DNA of 64,000 bases, taken from Novipirellula galeiformis. GTDB lineage: Bacteria; Planctomycetota; Planctomycetia; Pirellulales; Pirellulaceae. Position 1 is the first letter of the stretch; the number at the start of each line of letters is the position of its first letter. Positions 9,942 to 19,519 of the stretch are shown in pieces. The notes below the pieces were generated by a model, which worked only from the letters and a program-made list of their open reading frames with translations, ran no database searches and was not told the DNA's origin. The stretch lies in assembly GCF_007860095.1 (NCBI RefSeq), contig NZ_SJPT01000002.1, positions 248,001 to 312,000 of the forward strand, in the 5' to 3' direction. The translations under genes were made by a program, and so were the position numbers.

Positions 9942-12761
9942 GTGAGCAAAAATCCCCCCCGCTTGGATGGCGGTCCATCGATCGCTGCGAATCGATTCGT
10001 ATCGAACCCAACCTTCGCGGCTGGGCCCTGGATCTCGACCCCCGGTGTGATGCTCTTGTGCATCATGTTTCTCAGTAGCGTTGGCTGCCATCGTCAGTAC
10101 TATCGCAAACAGGCTGACAACGAAGTCAATCTGTTGCTCGATGAAAAGTCACAACATATTTCGCGTCCCCCCACGATGCCGCTGCGAATTGACGTTGATC
10201 GCCGCAGTCGGATGTTTAATCCCTTTGACTTGGATTTTCAGCCGATTCCGTTGGACGATCCGTCCTCGTACGAATACATGCAATGTGTCGATGGACGACG
10301 CGGGTATCCGATGTGGGAAGCCGCCGGGGTGACGAATACCGCCGAGAGTCCCGATTGGTGGCAATTCCTGCCGCTGGACGATGATGGGATTTTGGTCCTC
10401 AATGCCGAGAACGCAGTGCGAATTGCGTTGCTGCATTCCCCGGAATACCAAGCCCAATTGGAAGAGCTCTATTTGGCAGCCTTGGATGTCAGCAACCAGC
10501 GATTTCAGTTTGACACCCAGTTCTTTGGAGGGGCCAATACCTTCTTGACCGCCGATGGCCGCCGCCGCAGCGGAGGGAACAACAACAGCAGCACGCGTTT
10601 CGAGGTCGGCACGTACAGCGAAGGGCAACGTCCCCTCTCGCTGGAACGGAGATTCGCTACCGGCGGCGAATTGGTCGCCGGCGTGGCCAACAACATCGTT
10701 TGGGAGTTGAGTGGACCAAATAGCCAAAGCGCCTCGACCATCTTTGATTTCACGTTATTGCAACCGCTGTTGCGTGGTGCGGGACGCGACAGAGTGCTCG
10801 AAGGGTTAACCTTTGCCGAACGCAATTTGTTGGCCAACGTGCGCGCCTTCGAACGCTACCGCCGCAGTTTCTTCTTGAATATCACGGTCGGTCGCGGCCC
10901 CGAAAGTTTGGTTAACGCGGGTAACTCCAATATCTCCATCAATGGTCAAGGGTTCGGAACCGGCGGCGGCAGCGCCAGCGGCTATTTGGGCTTGCTGCAG
11001 ACTCAATTGCAGATCCGCAACCTCGAAGAAAACATCGCTCGTCAAACCGAAAACTTGCTGATCCTTGAAGACACCTTGATCGAGCAATTGACCACAATTC
11101 CCGATGACGCCGAAACGATCATTCGCCAGCGATTACAAGTCGCACAGGCGCGTTCGAGTTTGCTCCGCTCGCAAAGTCAATTGGTAGCCCAGCAAGCGGG
11201 TTATGAACGCTCGGTCGATGCGTTTCTCCGCAACCTTGGCTTGCCACCCTACATCTGTGCACGTTTGGAAGACCCCATACTCGAGCGGTTTGAGTTGATC
11301 GACCGAGACTTGCTCGGCCGTCGTGAACAACTTGCCTTGGTGCGAACCAACGTCGGCAGAATCAATGTTTCGATTCTCGAGCGTGGCACGTTCCGCGTCG
11401 ATGAAGCCACCGGTTTACCGGAATCGCAAATCGAGTGGAGCGATGAACTTGCCAAGACGCTCGCGGCGTTACGCAATGAAATCCAACCGTTGGCGAAGTT
11501 CAACCAATCGCTGATTAAGGACGACTTGCCACGCGTTGCTGAGGACATGTCACGCTTTGAGGACTCGTTGCAGGAGCGGGAAAGCCAAAACCGTCGGTTG
11601 AGCAAGATGTACCAGGAACAGAAAACTCAGATCTGTTCGCTGCTCAATACAAGTGACATTGATGAGTCGCTATTTGACATCCAAGACCTGGGCTCTCTTA
11701 ACGCTCAATTGAAAGAGGATTTCGACGCACTTGGCGAACGCTTGGCGACCTACGAGCAACGAATTGCCAAACTTGATCGTGCCATTGCGGAGCTGGCGAC
11801 GCGTGGTCCGGAAGACAAAGACCCGGTAAAAGTGGCACTGTTGCTTCGCGATAACATCATCCTCGCGTCGCAGGACTTGTTGGCCGTGCTAGCCGACGAC
11901 GTGTTGACGCTGCAGCTAACCCAAGCACGGGCGAGAACGGAAAGCGTGTTGCTTCCCGAAGTCGAAATTGACGCTCCCACGGCACTGGAAATCGCTCGGG
12001 CAAACCGTCGCGATTGGGCGAATGCTCGTGCCAGCCTTGTCGATACGTGGCGTTTGATCGAAGTCACCGCAGACGACTTGGAAAGCTCGCTCGATGTGGT
12101 GTTCAACGGCGACGTTCAAAACGTTGGAAACAATCCACTCGATATGCGTTCGTCTACTGGACGATTGCGAGTGGGGTTGCAATGGGACTCACCGATCACA
12201 AGGTTGGTGCAACGAAACAATTATCGTGCTAGTTTGATCGACTATGAACAAGCCAAACGAGCCTATTACGGATTCGAAGATGACGTTTGGCAACAATTGC
12301 GTGCTGAAATTCGACAACTGCAAGCGAATCGTTTGACGTTCGAACTCGGCCGGCAAGCGGTCAGCATCGCGGCCTCACAGATCGAGTTGAATGCCGATAT
12401 CCGAGCACTCAACGAAGCCCGTGGACGCAGCAGCGGTCCGACCGCCGCCCGTGATGCGATCAGTGCGTTGAACGATTTGCTCGACGCCCAGAACTCGTTG
12501 TTGAATATCTTCGTCAACTACGAAGTCGTTCGCCGCAGCCTTGATTTCGATCTCGGTACGATGGAGCTCACGCCCGAAGGATTGTGGATGGATCCAGGAA
12601 AGTTAGATCCTGCGTATCTGTTGACACTCTCTGGGACCCAGGAATCGGGAATGATTGGCGGTTGCAACGCTTGCTGTCTGCCGTCACGACCGCTGCCTCG
12701 TCAACCCGACTACGGGATGATTCAAAGCGACGGCGTCCCCGCGGTAACGTTGATCGAGTAG
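9942..12761 (+). CDS. TolC-family outer-membrane efflux lipoprotein, unusually long
   Basis: At 939 residues this is about twice the usual TolC/OMF length. The N-terminus has a lipoprotein-type signal (VMLLCIMFLSSVGC, Cys near residue 49). TolC-like sequence follows: NAVRIALLHSPEYQAQLEELYLAALDV, FDFTLLQPLLRGAGRD (the typical turn before the second barrel strand) and, near the C-terminus, DAISALNDLLDAQNSLLNIFVNYEVVRRSLDFDLGTMEL. A long charged helical insertion (about 480-680) separates the two halves and should lengthen the periplasmic coiled-coil tunnel. The start is taken as GTG 9942; an internal GTG just before VMLLC is an alternative. No inner-membrane or adaptor gene is adjacent, so its substrate is unknown. 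Confidence 0.75.
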   Translation: MSKNPPRLDGGPSIAANRFVSNPTFAAGPWISTPGVMLLCIMFLSSVGCHRQYYRKQADNEVNLLLDEKSQHISRPPTMPLRIDVDRRSRMFNPFDLDFQPIPLDDPSSYEYMQCVDGRRGYPMWEAAGVTNTAESPDWWQFLPLDDDGILVLNAENAVRIALLHSPEYQAQLEELYLAALDVSNQRFQFDTQFFGGANTFLTADGRRRSGGNNNSSTRFEVGTYSEGQRPLSLERRFATGGELVAGVANNIVWELSGPNSQSASTIFDFTLLQPLLRGAGRDRVLEGLTFAERNLLANVRAFERYRRSFFLNITVGRGPESLVNAGNSNISINGQGFGTGGGSASGYLGLLQTQLQIRNLEENIARQTENLLILEDTLIEQLTTIPDDAETIIRQRLQVAQARSSLLRSQSQLVAQQAGYERSVDAFLRNLGLPPYICARLEDPILERFELIDRDLLGRREQLALVRTNVGRINVSILERGTFRVDEATGLPESQIEWSDELAKTLAALRNEIQPLAKFNQSLIKDDLPRVAEDMSRFEDSLQERESQNRRLSKMYQEQKTQICSLLNTSDIDESLFDIQDLGSLNAQLKEDFDALGERLATYEQRIAKLDRAIAELATRGPEDKDPVKVALLLRDNIILASQDLLAVLADDVLTLQLTQARARTESVLLPEVEIDAPTALEIARANRRDWANARASLVDTWRLIEVTADDLESSLDVVFNGDVQNVGNNPLDMRSSTGRLRVGLQWDSPITRLVQRNNYRASLIDYEQAKRAYYGFEDDVWQQLRAEIRQLQANRLTFELGRQAVSIAASQIELNADIRALNEARGRSSGPTAARDAISALNDLLDAQNSLLNIFVNYEVVRRSLDFDLGTMELTPEGLWMDPGKLDPAYLLTLSGTQESGMIGGCNACCLPSRPLPRQPDYGMIQSDGVPAVTLIE

Positions 12762-12777
12762 TGCCGCGTCGGTTGCT

Positions 12778-12876
12778 AAAGCATGTTGCAAAATGAAGGG
12801 TGCTTCAAGCCGTAGCTGCGTTCGCAAGAACGCGGTCCACTATCTGGCGACGGCAGTTACATCAACATCAAAAATG
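12778..12876 (+). repeat. Dispersed ~100-bp palindromic repeat, copy A
   Basis: Intergenic element between the TolC-like and aldo/keto reductase genes. It contains the hairpin core GCGTTCGC-AA-GAACGC, then GGTCCAC and GACGGCAGTTACATCAA, and matches copies at 29384-29488 (reverse) and 38004-38106 (direct) over nearly its full length. Its left end (AAAGCATGTTGCAAAATGA) resembles the terminal sequence of copy B. Confidence 0.65.
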
Positions 12877-12878
12877 AT

Positions 12879-13784
12879 CTAGCGAGATGGCAACGCGTCT
12901 CGGACCCGTTGGGCAATCGTTTGAAGCAACTCTGCGGGCAACACGCCTTGTTTTGCCGCGGCGATGTTCTCCGCAAGATGGCGGGCGTTACAGGTTCCCA
13001 CGATGGCGGTATGGCAATGGGGATGGGACAGCGTGTAACGCAAAATCAATTCCGCTCGCGTCATTGATGCAGGTAAGACTTCATCAAGTTTTGCTCGTTC
13101 CCAAATGTCGTCGAGCGCCGGGCGTTTGATTTCGGCGTCGGGACCGCCGTGTGCGATCCCCCCGCGAAGAATGATTCCCGCGCCGTTGTTCGCCGCTTCG
13201 CTGATCACGTCATGGTGCTCCGGTGCGAGCGCCGAATAGGGCAACTGGAACGTATCGAAAACGCCCAGTTTCATCAGCTTCAACATTTCAGGAAGTTTGG
13301 TCGAAACGCCGAGGAAGCGAATCATGCCTTGCGTTTGAAATCGCACTAATTGTTCGATCAATCCTTCACGTTGGAGCGTTTCCGCATCGCCACCATGGAA
13401 TTGCAGTAAATCAAGGTGACCGGTCTGCAAACGAGCGAGACTCTTTTCGAGGTTTCGCTCGATCACCTCCTTATTCCAGTGGTGCTCAATCTGCAGATGG
13501 TCGTCGTGTTGGGTATAGACGCAACCACATTTGCTTGCCAAGAAATATTCGGATCGCCGCGCACCGAGGTAGCGTCCAATCCGCTCTTCGCTGAGACCGT
13601 AATCGGGGGCCGTGTCGATGAAGTTGATTCCTGAATCGAGCACCTGATGGAGGATGGACTCCGCATCCTGTTCGCTGACGTCACGTACACCCCACGTTTT
13701 GGGGCCGCGGATTCCCATGCTTCCGTAGCCGAGTTGAGTGACTTCGATTCCGGTACGGCCAAGTTTTCGTGTGGGTAAGTTCAT
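12879..13784 (-). CDS. Aldo/keto reductase
   Basis: A 301-residue NADPH-dependent aldo/keto reductase. The ATG at 13784 (MNLPTRKLGRTGIEVTQLGYGSMGI) matches the family start; upstream codons are not homologous. Family marks: INFIDTAPDYGLSEERIGRYL (Asp and the catalytic Tyr), LASKCGC at the catalytic Lys, LLQFHGGD at the His, FQLPYSALAP, and a C-terminal HTAIVGTCNARHLAENI for cofactor phosphate binding. The substrate cannot be predicted. It starts 80 bp after the queG stop on the same strand and may be co-transcribed with it. Confidence 0.9.
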   Translation of the reverse strand: MNLPTRKLGRTGIEVTQLGYGSMGIRGPKTWGVRDVSEQDAESILHQVLDSGINFIDTAPDYGLSEERIGRYLGARRSEYFLASKCGCVYTQHDDHLQIEHHWNKEVIERNLEKSLARLQTGHLDLLQFHGGDAETLQREGLIEQLVRFQTQGMIRFLGVSTKLPEMLKLMKLGVFDTFQLPYSALAPEHHDVISEAANNGAGIILRGGIAHGGPDAEIKRPALDDIWERAKLDEVLPASMTRAELILRYTLSHPHCHTAIVGTCNARHLAENIAAAKQGVLPAELLQTIAQRVRDALPSR

Positions 13785-13864
13785 TGTGTTCTTGGGGGTG
13801 ATCAGAGGGAGGGGGTTGCGTTCTTTCGGGTTCAGTTGAAACGGAGCCGCGTCAAAGACCAACA

Positions 13865-14941
13865 TCAATGCGCGGCGGCGCGTTCGATTTTGTCGATCGC
13901 CCAACGTGATGCTTCCCGTACCAGAGCATCTTCGTCGGCGAGTCCGTGACGCAAAGCGGACAGCGAATTTGGGTCGAGCTGGTTGCCGAGCACCAAGGCA
14001 GCGTTGCGCAACACGCCGCGCCGGCGTGTTCTCCACAGCGGCGTTTTGCGGAACCGGAGCCGAAACTCGGCATCATCGAGAGAAAACAACGCCCTCAATT
14101 CCAACGTTTGTAGAGGCGTGTCTTCGGGTTGCTCCGCGTCGTCGCGACGCATCGCTTTGCGGTTCCACGGGCAAACCTCTTGGCAAACATCACATCCGAA
14201 GGCCCAATCCCCGACCGAGTCACGCAGATCATCGGCGATCGCGTCTCGGTTTTCAATCGTCAGATAGCTGATGCATCGCGTCGCATCCAACACCCCCGGC
14301 TGTGGAAACGCTGCGGTCGGACAAGCGTCAAGACACGCGGTACAGGTTCCACAATGCGACGACTCGTGGGGCGTGTCGGTGGGGAGCTCAAGATCGGTAA
14401 GCACACAGGCCAGAAAGAAGTAGCTGCCTAAATGCTTGTTGATCAGCAGCGTGTTTTTTCCTTGCCAGCCCAGACCGGCCAATTGAGCGATCTCGCGTTC
14501 CATGATCGGAGCGGTATCGATGACGCCCCGTGCCATCGCGGTGGGATCGAATTGGCGAATCAACTTGACAAGCCGTTTTAGCTTCGGATGAATGATGTCG
14601 TGATAGTCATCGCCTTGCCAGGCATAGCGAGCCACTCGGCCCGTGCCGGGCGGTACCGCGGTGCGGGGACCAACATCATAGGGATAGGCCAAGGCGATCA
14701 CGCTGCGACACCCCTCCAGCACGCCGGCGGGATGTCGATAGGCCTCTAGTCGATCGGCGAGGTAGGACATTTCGCCCGCATAGCCCGCTTCGATCCAGCG
14801 GGTCAAATCAGAAAATCCGCTCGACTCGATCGCCGGGGCTACGCCGACCGCGATGAAACCAAGCTCGGATGCTTGCCTGCGAAACGTCGCCAACAAATCG
14901 GTTGGCGACGTGATCGGATTCGATTGGCCGCGTTCACTCAA
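13865..14941 (-). CDS. queG: Epoxyqueuosine reductase
   Basis: QueG performs the last step of queuosine synthesis in tRNA, reducing epoxyqueuosine with cobalamin and two [4Fe-4S] clusters. The sequence shows the N-terminal cobalamin-binding domain ([31 protein letters not shown]), two ferredoxin-type cluster motifs ([16 protein letters not shown] and [13 protein letters not shown]) and a C-terminal HEAT-like end ([19 protein letters not shown]). The stop is at 13865. The start is uncertain: TTG at 14941 overlaps the end of the MFS transporter gene by 8 bp; ATG at 14998 would overlap it by 65 bp. Neither has a good ribosome site. Translational coupling to the transporter gene is likely. Confidence 0.9.
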   Translation of the reverse strand: MSERGQSNPITSPTDLLATFRRQASELGFIAVGVAPAIESSGFSDLTRWIEAGYAGEMSYLADRLEAYRHPAGVLEGCRSVIALAYPYDVGPRTAVPPGTGRVARYAWQGDDYHDIIHPKLKRLVKLIRQFDPTAMARGVIDTAPIMEREIAQLAGLGWQGKNTLLINKHLGSYFFLACVLTDLELPTDTPHESSHCGTCTACLDACPTAAFPQPGVLDATRCISYLTIENRDAIADDLRDSVGDWAFGCDVCQEVCPWNRKAMRRDDAEQPEDTPLQTLELRALFSLDDAEFRLRFRKTPLWRTRRRGVLRNAALVLGNQLDPNSLSALRHGLADEDALVREASRWAIDKIERAAAH

Positions 14942-16307
14942 CGGGAGCAGTCTCGACAGGGCCAATATCGGCCTTGGCAATCTCGACGCCGCGTTCATGG
15001 AAGAACAGCAAGAAGCCGACCAATACGGCCAACGCAAATAGGGCTGGCTTCATCCAGAGATCGTACCACTGGATCGCGGCGAGTTCGGAATGTCGCAATT
15101 CATCTTTTTCGGCTCGCAGCGATGCGATCGCTTCGGCACTGGCTTCAGCTTTGACCGCGTCATCAATTTGCTTGGTCTTCTCGACGACCTCGGCGCTGAA
15201 TTGCTTTGACTCGGTCGTCGTGTGCTGGCCTTCGATACGGCCGGCCACTTGAGCACCGATCATCATTCCTAGGCCAAGCGTCAACATCACCAACAATCCT
15301 TGAGCTTGGGCGCGTACCGCTTCAGGGGCCTTCTTGTCCGTATAGATTTGCCCGGTGACGAAGAAGAAGTCGTAACAAATCCCATGCAGCACGATTCCTA
15401 AGATAATCATCCAACGCACTTGATCCGACGCTCCGTAAGCAAACAACGTGTAGCGTCCGACCCATGCCAACATGCCGATCGCGAGCATCCATTTGACGCC
15501 CAAACGGCGGAAAAAGAACGGCATCACCAACATGAATACGATCTCAGAAATTTGACCGTAGGACATCGTCGTCCCGATCGGCAACTGAGTTAGCTCGACA
15601 ACGCGGCTGGCGATTTGGTAGTAAAACGCCAACGGAATGCAGATCAACATCGACGAAATAAGGAACACAAAATAGGAGCGGTCCTTCAACAACACGAGCG
15701 CGTCGAGACCGAACAATTGTCGAATCGAAACCTTCTCGTTGGAGCTGACCGGCGGGGTGTCCGGAAGAAAGAAACTAAACACCCCGAGTGCAACGGCCGC
15801 ACCTGCGGCGAGATAGAACATGCCCGCATTGGTTTCGAAACCGGTAAAGGTCAGTACAAAACCGGCGGCAATCCAACCAATCGTCCCCAACACCCGGATG
15901 CCGGGAAACTCTGTCTCCGGATCCGACATGTTCTTCAGTGCGATCGTATTGGACAACGCAAGGGTTGGGTAATAGGTCAACATGTAACCGAGAAAGAATC
16001 CCCAGTTGATGAAGCCGGGCGATGCCCCCCCTTTCATCGAGGAGACCGCCGCAAACATGATCACGCCGCCCAGGAGGTGCAGGATCGCGAGCACTTTTTG
16101 TGCGGAAAAGAATCGGTCGGCGATCAAGCCCACCAACAACGGCGTCAACAATCCCGCGATCGGACCCACCGAGTACGTGTTTCCAAAGTCACTAGGCCCG
16201 AATCCAATCGTAGACAAATAGTTTGGCGCTGTGACGTACCACGATCCCCAAACAAAGAACTGCAGGAACATCATGATCGAAAGACGGATGCGAACGCTTG
16301 GGGCCAT
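14934..16307 (-). CDS. MFS transporter, nucleoside:H+ symporter-like
   Basis: A 457-residue protein with about 12 transmembrane segments. The N-terminus ([20 protein letters not shown]) and [26 protein letters not shown] resemble the Nuc_H_symport family (NupG/XapB), which imports nucleosides with protons; [35 protein letters not shown] is another typical stretch. The C-terminal part has a soluble Lys/Glu-rich loop (about 375-410) before the last helices. The family assignment is firm at the level of MFS; nucleoside specificity is inferred. A deoxyribose-phosphate aldolase gene a few kilobases away would fit nucleoside salvage, but the two are not adjacent. Confidence 0.85.
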   Translation of the reverse strand: MAPSVRIRLSIMMFLQFFVWGSWYVTAPNYLSTIGFGPSDFGNTYSVGPIAGLLTPLLVGLIADRFFSAQKVLAILHLLGGVIMFAAVSSMKGGASPGFINWGFFLGYMLTYYPTLALSNTIALKNMSDPETEFPGIRVLGTIGWIAAGFVLTFTGFETNAGMFYLAAGAAVALGVFSFFLPDTPPVSSNEKVSIRQLFGLDALVLLKDRSYFVFLISSMLICIPLAFYYQIASRVVELTQLPIGTTMSYGQISEIVFMLVMPFFFRRLGVKWMLAIGMLAWVGRYTLFAYGASDQVRWMIILGIVLHGICYDFFFVTGQIYTDKKAPEAVRAQAQGLLVMLTLGLGMMIGAQVAGRIEGQHTTTESKQFSAEVVEKTKQIDDAVKAEASAEAIASLRAEKDELRHSELAAIQWYDLWMKPALFALAVLVGFLLFFHERGVEIAKADIGPVETAPVE

Positions 16308-16429
16308 TGCAAGAAACTTCGGTTGTGTGGGAAGCGGGAAAAAAAGCAGCTTGAGGGATCCGCGGCGAAGGGTGACTCGCGACTCGCCCGGTTGGATTGC
16401 TACGCGGTGAACTCAGGTCGATCGAGATT

Positions 16430-17293
16430 CTAACGTAGCGCCTCGAGTACTTGTAGTGTTGGCAGGGGATCGATGGAATCCAGCGGACTGTCGTCGCGAG
16501 CGAAGAACATCAAATGTTGCCAGGGCAGCTTGTTATACTCTTTCACCAGCTTGAAGTGGTTCGCGTGGTACTCCTTGATGATCTGGTTTTTTGACATTTT
16601 GTGCAGCGGCTTGATCGGCACGGTGGGATCCTCTTCGCGATACTCCAACAGCGCAATCACGCCCTCGGGCTTCAAGGCCCGGTGCAGATGCCAAAGCATT
16701 GATTCGGGATGTGAAAACTCGTGGTAGACATCGACCATTAAGATCAGATCGAGCTCCGCGGCGGGCAGATTGGGATTATCGACGTTGCCGAGAATCGGCT
16801 CGATATTTCGCAGTTTCGCCTTGCCACTGCGGACGCGGAGCTTTTGTAGCATCTCACGCTGAATGTCGACGGCTAAGATCCTGCCACGCTCGCCCACTTT
16901 CTTTGCCATCGGTAACGTCCAATACCCGTTGCCGCAACCGAGGTCACAGACGACCATGCCCTCGCTCAGATTGAGTTGGACGAACGAATCGGAAGCATTC
17001 TCTTCCTCGTCACGATTGTCGCGGATCAGCCACGGGGCGCCTTGGTGTCCCATCGGCTGGGCAACGATGCGACCCAGGTAAGTACGCCGCGCTTTCTCCT
17101 CAGGCGGCGTTGCCGAGACCTTGTCTGCCGAGGCTTGGGCTTGGGCTTGCGGCGTGCTAGGGCCAAGCGGCGTGCTAGGGCCAAGTGGCGTGCTAGGGCC
17201 AAGTGGCGTGCCGGTCTCAATGACCGCGGTCTCTTGCGCCCCTGCCTTGCTTGCCAAACCGACCGTCAAACTGACCGCCAAGCAGGCGATCAT
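16430..17293 (-). CDS. Exported SAM-dependent methyltransferase-fold protein
   Basis: About 287 residues from ATG 17293, the start of a signal peptide (MIACLAVSLTVGLASKAGAQE); the frame stays open upstream but that stretch overlaps the Minf_1886 gene. A low-complexity spacer with three TPLGPS repeats (residues ~30-47) precedes a class I methyltransferase domain: motif I VVCDLGCGNGYWTLPMA, motif II ILAVDIQREML, motif IV LDLILMVDVYHEFSHP and GVIALLEYRE. Substrate unknown. A methyltransferase fold behind a signal peptide is odd because SAM is cytoplasmic; planctomycetes do carry such proteins. It follows the Minf_1886 gene by 52 bp on the same strand. Confidence 0.8.
   Translation of the reverse strand: MIACLAVSLTVGLASKAGAQETAVIETGTPLGPSTPLGPSTPLGPSTPQAQAQASADKVSATPPEEKARRTYLGRIVAQPMGHQGAPWLIRDNRDEEENASDSFVQLNLSEGMVVCDLGCGNGYWTLPMAKKVGERGRILAVDIQREMLQKLRVRSGKAKLRNIEPILGNVDNPNLPAAELDLILMVDVYHEFSHPESMLWHLHRALKPEGVIALLEYREEDPTVPIKPLHKMSKNQIIKEYHANHFKLVKEYNKLPWQHLMFFARDDSPLDSIDPLPTLQVLEALR
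17151..17204. repeat. Three 18-bp tandem repeats inside the methyltransferase gene
   Basis: Unit GGCGTGCTAGGGCCAAGC, repeated at 17151, 17169 and 17187 with one substitution in the later copies; a degenerate fourth begins at 17205. The length is a multiple of three, so the repeats encode in-frame TPLGPS units just after the signal peptide. Confidence 0.85.
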
Positions 17294-17345
17294 AAACGCG
17301 GATGGACATCGAGCGGACGCCGTCTCGCTTCGCAACCGCCCCCGC

Positions 17346-17768
17346 TTAATCCTCGTCGCGAGTGACCAGTTCAAACTCAGGCTCAAACGCGCTCTCAAAG
17401 TCAAAGACGTCATCAAAATCCTCGCGGCGATCGGTTTCACTTTTTCGCATCTGTTCGATGCGAATCAGATTGTACACCAATTCACCCAGGTCACTCGTCG
17501 AGTGAATCCCCCAGTTCGCTAATACCATCTTGGCCAAATAACCATATTGATCGATCGCGTAACGGCGACACGACTCACACAGCTGTTGCCCGGTGACGTG
17601 GTTCGGGCTATCCGTGGGGTCGCCGCCTTTGGCCGCGGGCTCGCTCGTTTCGGCCTCAGCGCTCTCATGGGCGTAATGCAGTGACTCGCGGATGAATTGA
17701 TAAGCTTCGATTCGATAGCGAGTGTCGTCGTTTAGTAAATCACGAATCGCTTTAAGAGGAGTCGTCAT
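17346..17768 (-). CDS. Minf_1886 family protein
   Basis: A 140-residue cytoplasmic protein of the uncharacterised Minf_1886 family, found in Verrucomicrobia and Planctomycetes. Recognisable parts are RYRIEAYQFIRESLHYAHE near the N-terminus, the conserved HVTGQQLCESCRRYAIDQYGYLAKMVL with a Cys-x-x-Cys pair, and WGIHSTSDLGELVYNLI. The CxxC suggests metal binding or redox sensitivity, but no function is known. The ATG at 17768 has no strong ribosome site. The exported methyltransferase gene lies 52 bp downstream. Confidence 0.85.
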   Translation of the reverse strand: MTTPLKAIRDLLNDDTRYRIEAYQFIRESLHYAHESAEAETSEPAAKGGDPTDSPNHVTGQQLCESCRRYAIDQYGYLAKMVLANWGIHSTSDLGELVYNLIRIEQMRKSETDRREDFDDVFDFESAFEPEFELVTRDED

Positions 17769-18203
17769 GGGGGAACTCAGGGGGACGCGTCGAGTGATTT
17801 GACGTAGGATCGGTCGGAGTAGAACGCTTCAGAGCCTCGGTAACGGAGCAGACGAACCGCGTCGGTGAGTCGCGCCGATGTTCGCGAAAGTTGCCTTTTC
17901 GTCGAGATATCGCAAGAGAGAAGCACACGGGTGATGACTGCGTCTCTGCATTTTGACCGCTTATTGGAAAAAATACAATTCCGCTGAGATTATCCGTGTG
18001 AAAAGAATGCGATTAAACCGCCAACCGATGCGGTTCGTGCAACGATATCGTTACCACTTCCTGAGTGAATGACCCACCGCAGCGGTCGCTCTTGCGGTCG
18101 ATCGGGCGATGGAAGCCGACCGAGGTCTTAATTAATACAAACGCGACGGGGCCAAGGGGGATCGTTACCACCGGGTCACCGTCCCCTCTTTCCGCTCCGC
18201 CCC
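17769..18203. other. Intergenic, no gene recognised
   Basis: Upstream region of the Minf_1886 gene (minus strand), bounded on the other side by a terminator. Its promoter should be here, but no clear consensus is visible. The short ORF at 18013-18231 has no supporting signal. Confidence 0.4.
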
Positions 18204-18270
18204 AAAAAAAATGCTGGCGGGCAACGTACAAACGTCGTGGGGCAAACGACGTTAGTGGTCACCCGCCAGC
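18204..18270 (-). terminator. Intrinsic terminator, minus strand
   Basis: Perfect 9-bp GC-rich stem GCTGGCGGG/CCCGCCAGC (18213-18221 with 18262-18270), enclosing a second perfect 8-bp stem AACGTCGT/ACGACGTT (18231-18238 with 18246-18253). In minus-strand orientation it is followed by one A and then eight T (18211-18204). Confidence 0.75.
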
Positions 18271-18326
18271 AAGATGGTTAGAGAAATCATCAATGCGGTC
18301 TTTACGACCTCTTCAATGGTCTCTCT
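18204..18326 (-). ncRNA. Candidate structured RNA ending in an intrinsic terminator
   Basis: On the minus strand this interval folds into successive hairpins: an AGAGA/TCTCT outer pairing (18320-18324 with 18280-18284) that encloses GGTC-GTAAA-GACC (18309-18297), then a long terminator stem. No annotated gene covers it. A 12-codon ORF, MISLTILLAGDH, runs into the terminator stem but has no ribosome site. It could instead be the 3' tail of a transcript from deoC, whose stop is 250 bp upstream. Inference from base pairing only. Confidence 0.4.
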
Positions 18327-18576
18327 CGGATTGGTTGCGGTGAGATACGGGTAATAGACATGAAAACAAACGGTTACGCAATAGGGGGGTGTGTGTCTGC
18401 GTTTGGTTTGTGCCTAAAACAGCGTAAATGCGAGTTTTTTTCTGTTGTTCTGTGATTGCCAAGGCTCAATTGCAAGTGTGCGGCCCCCCGGTGGAACTGC
18501 TCCGCAGGAATAGGGTTGCCGCTCCCTAGGGGCCAATTAAGTTTGTCAGAACGGTGAAGTTTTTAGAGCGGACCGA

Positions 18577-19305
18577 TCAGTAACCGTCGCTACCGGTGTC
18601 GGCCACATCGATTCGGGGCATTCCCAGTTGAAGACGGCATGCATCGAGTATCTCCTTGGTGCGACTAGCGCCGACCCGGGTTACCCCCAGTTCGCGAACG
18701 CTCACGACGGTTTCGAAGTCGCGAATTCCTCCAGCCGCTTTCACTTGAACATGTTCGGGAGTGTGCTGTCGCATCAACGCTAGATCTTCGCTCGTCGCAC
18801 CGCTGGTACCGAACCCGGTCGACGTTTTGACCCAATCGGCGTCGAGTTGCCCACAAATTTCACAAAGGCGAATTTTCTGTGTTTCGTTCAGGTAACAATT
18901 CTCAAAAATCACTTTCACTTTTTGCTTGGCCGCATGTGCCACCTCAATCACCGCAGCAATGTCTTGGCGGACGTAGTCCCAGTCCCCGCTGATCACCTTA
19001 GAGAGGTTGACGACCATATCGAGTTCTTCACAGCCGTCGGCGATCGCTTGTTCGGCCTCGGCTCGCTTGACCGCGGTGGTGTTGACGCCGAGTGGGAATC
19101 CAATCACGGTCGATGTTTTGACCGTGCTGGCGGAAAGCAATTCGGCGCACCGTGGCACCGCGTAGGGCATGATGCAAACACTCGCCACGTCATACGCTAG
19201 CGCCAATGCGATCCCCGTTTCAAGATCGGAGGTGGAAAGCGTTGGCGTCAGCAAGGCGTGGTCGATCATTTTCGAGATCGCTTGATACGTATAACCGCTG
19301 CTCAT
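18577..19305 (-). CDS. deoC: Deoxyribose-phosphate aldolase
   Basis: DeoC cleaves 2-deoxyribose-5-phosphate to glyceraldehyde-3-phosphate and acetaldehyde in deoxynucleoside catabolism. The 242-residue protein shows the class I aldolase signatures IDHALLTPTLS at the start, ELDMVVNLSKVISGDW, the Schiff-base lysine in DWVKTSTGFG (Lys160) and the second conserved lysine in VKAAGGIR. Length is usual for the family. ATG at 19305 is preferred to the in-frame TTG one codon earlier. It is the last gene of a run of minus-strand genes; a strong terminator lies about 300 bp downstream. Confidence 0.95.
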   Translation of the reverse strand: MSSGYTYQAISKMIDHALLTPTLSTSDLETGIALALAYDVASVCIMPYAVPRCAELLSASTVKTSTVIGFPLGVNTTAVKRAEAEQAIADGCEELDMVVNLSKVISGDWDYVRQDIAAVIEVAHAAKQKVKVIFENCYLNETQKIRLCEICGQLDADWVKTSTGFGTSGATSEDLALMRQHTPEHVQVKAAGGIRDFETVVSVRELGVTRVGASRTKEILDACRLQLGMPRIDVADTGSDGY

Positions 19306-19519
19306 CAATTTGTAGTTTTGTTAAAGAGGAGAAAAAAGAAAGGGAATGGTAATCCGGTGAAGGGCAGCGGAACTGCGTCGGCGCTGAAGCGAACTCAAGC
19401 GGGCGAAAAGGATGCGATTGACAATCGCGGATGGCTTCAACTGTGCGCCGTGCAACCGTGCAACCGTGCAACCATGCGCCGTGCAACCAACAATCGACGC
19501 CGTCAACGGTGCCGATGGT

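Noticed and set aside
15615-16433. 272-codon plus-strand ORF opposite the MFS transporter
   Set aside because: Highly charged, His/Arg/Gln-rich translation typical of antisense to membrane protein genes.
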